Positions 60,613 to 64,000 of a stretch of 64,000 bases of DNA are shown one piece after another. The DNA lies in contig JAQUAF010000017.1 of NCBI GenBank assembly GCA_028687435.1, positions 1 through 64,000 on the forward strand, given 5' to 3'. The notes under the pieces were generated by a model. It was not told where the DNA came from. It saw only the letters and a list, made by a program, of their open reading frames with translations, and did not search any database. Position 1 is the stretch's first letter, and each line of letters begins with the position of its first letter. The position numbers and the translations under genes are program-made. The stretch comes from Verrucomicrobiia bacterium. Its GTDB lineage: Bacteria > Verrucomicrobiota > Verrucomicrobiia > JABWAM01.

Positions 60613-62250
60613 ATGACAAATAAAGAGGGGTACAATCCACACGTGTTTACCTGCATTGATCTTTTTTGCGGATGTGGCGGATTCAGCCTAGGCATGAAGC
60701 GGGCAAAGTTCTCGATTTTGGCCGCAATTGATTTCAATCAGGAAGCCATCACAGTTTTTCGCAAAAACTTCCCTGATGTCGCACAAGTCCTTCATAAAGA
60801 TTTGACCCGTTTCCCGCCGAGAGAATTGGCAGGGCTCATCAACACCCAAAGAGTGGATGTCATTGTCGGCGGTCCTCCGTGTCAGGGGTTTTCAACGGTG
60901 CGCCAGAGAGATGGAGCAAACAATGGACCACGTTTGGTTGAGGATAAGCGTCGTCACCTCTACTTGGAATTTTTACGTTATGTTGAGTTCTTCCGTCCAA
61001 GAGTTTTTGTGATGGAGAACGTTCTTGGCATCAAATCAGCAGCAGGCGGCAAATACTTCACGCGGGTGCAGAAAGAGGCGAGAGTCATGGGCTACAGAGT
61101 CCATCCCCAAGTCGAAAAAGCATTCGATTTAGGTGTGCCGCAAAAACGGCAGCGCCAACTCATTATCGGTACCCGACTTGATCTGCCTGACTATTTTCCA
61201 AGCAAATTCAAACCGTCGCCTCGCGCAGTGGCATGGCCGACGCTCGGTGAAGCCATTGGCGACCTACCGCCACTCCGTGCGGGAAGTGGAGAGGAGGAGG
61301 CTGAATACGACATGGAACGGCGCAAAGCTCATATTGCGAAATTCAGCCATCACTATCTCTATAAAACGATCGAAGTCCAACGGGCGACCAAACTTACGGC
61401 GCACCGTGCTAGGCCGCACAGCGAACGTGATTTGAAAGATTTTAGCAAACTTCGTGAAGGCGAACATTGTGCCGAGGCCATCAGACGAGGTGAAACCTTC
61501 GATTTTCCCTATGACAAGGAAACCTTCAAGGATCGGTATACGCGTCAACACAGACTAGAGCCGTGCTCAACAATTGTAGCCCATCTAAGCAAAGATGGTC
61601 TGATGTTCATTCATCCGACGCAGAATCGTTCACTCACGCCCCGAGAAGCCGCACGCGTACAGAGTTTTCCTGATTGGTTTGAGTTTCCCGTGGCTCGAAC
61701 GCATCAGTTTCGCATCATTGGCAATGCTGTGCCGCCACTCGTGGCTGAGGCGGTAGGATTGGCAGTAAAAGCTTATTTGGAAAAAACCATGAAAACCAAC
61801 AAGCCCATTCATTTTGATTTGCAACCCTTGCCATCCGACCAAGATGAGGCGATCCAATGGTTGCTTGCGCTTGTGAAAGCTGCGGACAGCAAAACCCTTC
61901 GCAAAGTTTCCGCTACCGATTTCAAACGGGGCTGGTATTCCTTGGGTTTCCTCTATTCCGGACTTCATCCAGATAGCGCGCTGGAGCATGGCGCTGAATT
62001 GTCCAATGACGCTGAGGACGTTCCAGAAATCCGAAATATTGAGCCGCGTTTGCTTGCACCATATTACGTTCAAAGCGGGTGGCCGCTTCTCCTCACTCCG
62101 GTCGCACAGGAAGCGTGGCGGCGATACGAGGCAAAGGAATTAAAGGACGATGAGTTTTATTGCAGTGAGGCTGTCGTCGCCGGAATGTGTCATCGGAGTT
62201 CAGAACTGGCAGAGGAGGCAAGACGGGAACGCAACTTAATGGCCGTATGA
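60613..62250 (+). CDS. DNA (cytosine-5-)-methyltransferase
   Basis: 545 aa. SAM motif CIDLFCGCGGFSLG (about 14-27), catalytic Cys90 in GGPPCQGFS, ENV at 135-137, QKRQRQLIIG motif VIII, target region about 190-290, and motifs IX-X in LTPREAARVQSFPD and RIIGNAVPPLVAEA. A C-terminal domain of about 140 residues after residue 395 is extra and of unknown role. Clearly more A+T-rich than the backbone, so recently acquired. Overlaps the DUF1998 gene by 4 bp (ATGA). Confidence 0.93.
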   Translation: MTNKEGYNPHVFTCIDLFCGCGGFSLGMKRAKFSILAAIDFNQEAITVFRKNFPDVAQVLHKDLTRFPPRELAGLINTQRVDVIVGGPPCQGFSTVRQRDGANNGPRLVEDKRRHLYLEFLRYVEFFRPRVFVMENVLGIKSAAGGKYFTRVQKEARVMGYRVHPQVEKAFDLGVPQKRQRQLIIGTRLDLPDYFPSKFKPSPRAVAWPTLGEAIGDLPPLRAGSGEEEAEYDMERRKAHIAKFSHHYLYKTIEVQRATKLTAHRARPHSERDLKDFSKLREGEHCAEAIRRGETFDFPYDKETFKDRYTRQHRLEPCSTIVAHLSKDGLMFIHPTQNRSLTPREAARVQSFPDWFEFPVARTHQFRIIGNAVPPLVAEAVGLAVKAYLEKTMKTNKPIHFDLQPLPSDQDEAIQWLLALVKAADSKTLRKVSATDFKRGWYSLGFLYSGLHPDSALEHGAELSNDAEDVPEIRNIEPRLLAPYYVQSGWPLLLTPVAQEAWRRYEAKELKDDEFYCSEAVVAGMCHRSSELAEEARRERNLMAV

Positions 62251-62930
62251 CCATCACGCATTCAACTGACCGTCTGCAACCGCTGAAGCTCGATCCTCGG
62301 ATTGATTGGCTTCCCGCCATTGTCGTGCGTGGCGAAGGTCTGTTCTTTGAGTTTAATTTGGCGCAGATCGATCAGTGGTTGGCAGCAGAGCCCGAGGTTC
62401 AAAATCGGGTTTCAGAATTGAATCAACGCTGTAATTTAGGGCGCATCCAACGCGGACAGGAACAGCGCCCGATCAGCCCGAAATTTGTGATGATGCACAC
62501 ATTTGCACATGTCCTCATAAATCAGTTGAGTTTCGATTGTGGTTACGGCAGCGCCTCGTTGAGGGAGCGGATTTATTGTGATTCCAAAGACCATTCCAAC
62601 CTCATGCAAGGAATCCTGATTTACACGGCTTCAGGCGATTCCGAAGGCACGATGGGCGGTTTGGTTCGTCAAGGACACCCCGGGCGTTTTCAAATGACAA
62701 TGGTACGGGCAATGCGAAATGCCAGTTGGTGCTCCTCCGATCCTGTCTGCATCGAAAGCACGGGACAGGGTGCAGACAATGCCAATCTCGCCGCCTGTCA
62801 CGGCTGCTGTTTGTTGCCTGAAACATCTTGCGAGGAAGGAAACAGGCTTCTTGATCGAGCATTGCTGATTGGAACACCGGAAAAACCGTCCTTGGGCTTC
62901 TTCAGCAAACTGCGAGATTCGAATGCCTGA
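62247..62930 (+). CDS. DUF1998-domain protein (DrmB C-terminal type)
   Basis: 227 aa. Diagnostic blocks: MHTFAHVLINQLSFDCGYGSASLRERIY, GILIYTASGDSEGTMGGLV, WCSSDPVCIES, NLAACHGCCLLPETSCEEGNRLLDRALL. The cysteines should bind zinc. DrmB of DISARM carries this domain at its C-terminus but is about three times longer, so this is a short or truncated form. The matching DrmA helicase is missing. Coupled at both ends: ATGA with the methyltransferase and an 8-bp overlap with vsr. Confidence 0.88.
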   Translation: MTITHSTDRLQPLKLDPRIDWLPAIVVRGEGLFFEFNLAQIDQWLAAEPEVQNRVSELNQRCNLGRIQRGQEQRPISPKFVMMHTFAHVLINQLSFDCGYGSASLRERIYCDSKDHSNLMQGILIYTASGDSEGTMGGLVRQGHPGRFQMTMVRAMRNASWCSSDPVCIESTGQGADNANLAACHGCCLLPETSCEEGNRLLDRALLIGTPEKPSLGFFSKLRDSNA

Positions 62931-63360
62931 CATTTTCACCAAAGCCAAGAGATCCGATGTGATGTCCCGCATACGGGGGCGTGGCAACAAGGATACTGAG
63001 CTGGCACTGCTAACGCTGTTTCGCTCGTCTCGAATTTCAGGATGGCGGCGCCACTGTCCCCTTCCAGGCAGGCCAGATTTCGTGTTCCCGAAGCAGAAGC
63101 TGGCCGTCTTTGTCGATGGCTGTTTTTGGCACAAATGTCCCAGTCACTGCAAATTGCCCTCTGGTAATCGTCGGTTTTGGACGAAGAAACTCAGCGCCAA
63201 CGCACGCAGGGATCGTAAGGTAAATCGAATCCTGAGAACAAAAGGATGGCGGGTAACCCGAATCTGGGAACATTCACTCAAAAAACAATCGACGGCATGC
63301 ATCAGAAGAATCTTGCGCCTTTTGAGCCGCCATCAAGCGCTGACGAAGTCCAACCTGTAG
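62923..63360 (+). CDS. vsr: Very-short-patch-repair-type endonuclease (Vsr)
   Basis: 145 aa. KRSDVMSRIRGRGNKDTELALLTLFR, RPDFVFPKQKLAVFVDGCFWHKCPSHCKLP and FWTKKLSANARRDRKVNRILRTKGWRVTRIWEHSL match Vsr, which nicks T:G mismatches arising from deaminated 5-methylcytosine. The catalytic Asp (RPDF) and zinc Cys/His (CFWHKCPSHC) are present. Start chosen at 62923, overlapping the DUF1998 stop by 8 bp. It pairs functionally with the methyltransferase. Confidence 0.95.
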   Translation: MPDIFTKAKRSDVMSRIRGRGNKDTELALLTLFRSSRISGWRRHCPLPGRPDFVFPKQKLAVFVDGCFWHKCPSHCKLPSGNRRFWTKKLSANARRDRKVNRILRTKGWRVTRIWEHSLKKQSTACIRRILRLLSRHQALTKSNL

Positions 63361-63439
63361 CTCCCAAGATCCACCTCATCACAAATCGGATTTCCTTTTT
63401 ATATTTCCGAAGGAGGGCGCTCATGCCATTGTCGGGACG

Positions 63440-63823
63440 GTGAATCTGACCCAAGAACAGCGAATCGCGAAGCACAAGGACTTCCTCAAAGCCAACTGGG
63501 AGTTGATCGCGGCTTTCGCCTGGGAACACTACCAGCAGAGGGGGCGGGGTGCCGTCTGCGTTGTGGAGGAGGATTTCGTCCACTCGAAACATCCCGCCTT
63601 CGCCCCCATCCGCTTCCACTACGTTGTCGAAAACAGCGAGGAGTTGAAGGCCATGGGTGGCTGGCCTGGCGACAAGGAGCAGAACTGGGTCAGGACCTAC
63701 GATCCAGCCGTGCGGGTCGTGGTGCTGGTGATTCGGGATAACGGAGGGACCAGTGGATACCTCGCTGGCGGCCCCAAGTCCCCTCCCGAGGCATTTGCCA
63801 ATCGAACGGCTGCGGGAAATTGA
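63440..63823 (+). CDS. Unknown protein with a coupled 6-codon leader
   Basis: 127 aa (FLKANWELIAAFAWEHYQQRGRGAVCVVEEDF, then ending near SGYLAGGPKSPPEAFANR). The strong ribosome site AAGGAGG serves an ATG at 63423 that opens a 6-codon frame, MPLSGR. Its TGA overlaps the GTG at 63440 (GTGA). Translation of the leader thus appears to deliver ribosomes to this gene. Not recognised. GC returns to the backbone level here. Confidence 0.6.
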   Translation: MNLTQEQRIAKHKDFLKANWELIAAFAWEHYQQRGRGAVCVVEEDFVHSKHPAFAPIRFHYVVENSEELKAMGGWPGDKEQNWVRTYDPAVRVVVLVIRDNGGTSGYLAGGPKSPPEAFANRTAAGN

Positions 63824-63982
63824 ATGGACAGGGATTGGTTACCGCGACCGAGGAGGGGGGGAGACTGGCGACGGAAGTTTTGGATTTACATCCCTCCAAA
63901 AGAGCGGTTCAAAGACCGCCTGAAATCGATCATCCAACTCGAAATCTGTGTCGCAACTGTCGGCCCAATATCGCGGCGCTAG
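63824..63982 (+). CDS. Very small protein following the unknown gene
   Basis: 52 aa. The ATG directly follows the preceding stop (TGAATG). Basic, Trp- and Arg-rich start (MDRDWLPRPRRGGDWRRKFW) then IYIPPKERFKDRLKSI. No independent evidence beyond coupling; may be a chance frame. Confidence 0.4.
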   Translation: MDRDWLPRPRRGGDWRRKFWIYIPPKERFKDRLKSIIQLEICVATVGPISRR

Positions 63983-64000
63983 TTCCTCTCGGATTACACG

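Noticed and set aside
39916-63982. An intact prophage or conjugative element
   Set aside because: No capsid, terminase, portal, tail, relaxase or mating-pair genes could be recognised in this part of the element; the missing right end may still hold some.

Overview
The window joins two kinds of DNA. Positions 1 to about 36,160 are ordinary bacterial chromosome. It carries single-copy housekeeping and biosynthesis genes (obgE, recQ, glgP, rsmI, mpl, rhaA, prfB, trpC, hisD, trpB, rnhA) on both strands, mostly in short transcription units. The host is a Gram-negative-type bacterium: it has mpl for meso-diaminopimelate muropeptide recycling and a lipobox lipoprotein. Gene style and the ECF sigma and VIT/VWA content would fit Verrucomicrobiota or a PVC relative, but no rRNA or marker phylogeny is available here, so that is only a guess.

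Core layout. obgE; a stand-alone RibD-type reductase convergent with recQ; a MidA-like methyltransferase; a RibB protein whose GTP cyclohydrolase II half has lost its metal ligands; glgP; an mpl-histidine kinase-rsmI operon; rhaA; a 5'-truncated ATPase; prfB with its programmed +1 frameshift; trpC and hisD; a DUF2384-like antitoxin with a RES toxin; a small gene with an ORF6N gene; an N-carbamoylputrescine amidase-like gene; trpB; an ECF sigma factor with a membrane partner, divergent from a VIT/VWA protein; rnhA; an M20 peptidase; a class III aminotransferase; a cAMP-type sensor domain protein; a GHL10 lipoprotein; and a polytopic membrane protein.

From about 36,200 to the right edge the DNA is an integrative element. 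Its left end is marked by a displaced tRNA 3' end (predicted attL), two 27-bp direct repeats and, 3.7 kb inward, a tyrosine integrase. The backbone carries an AEP-type primase, a helicase-like ATPase and an excisionase-type HTH. Next come three single-gene units separated by homologous hairpins, two of them preceded by the same 57-bp leader. A zinc-ribbon protein and a RepA-like ATPase without a P-loop follow. No virion or conjugation genes are visible. The right end (an intact tRNA plus attR) should lie beyond 64,000.

The least familiar part is 49.9-58.7 kb. Two paralogous HExxH proteins, one directly overlapping an AAA+ ATPase gene, sit next to two membrane proteins (one with a GYF_2 domain) and several small unknown genes. 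One paralogue travels with a serine recombinase and an unknown gene between 12-bp inverted repeats. Four transcription units of this region share an upstream element, GTCARCG-N16-CTACRGT, at constant spacing, so they look like one regulon. I propose a membrane-associated AAA+/metalloprotease system.

Two more A+T-rich cargo blocks flank the backbone. On the left (36.5-39.6 kb) are a PD-(D/E)XK nuclease, a PLD-family nuclease with a frameshifted C-terminus, and a membrane protein fused to a glycogen-binding domain. On the right (60.6-63.4 kb) is a translationally coupled cytosine methyltransferase-DUF1998-Vsr cluster resembling parts of DISARM without its helicase. The element ends, within this window, with small unknown genes.
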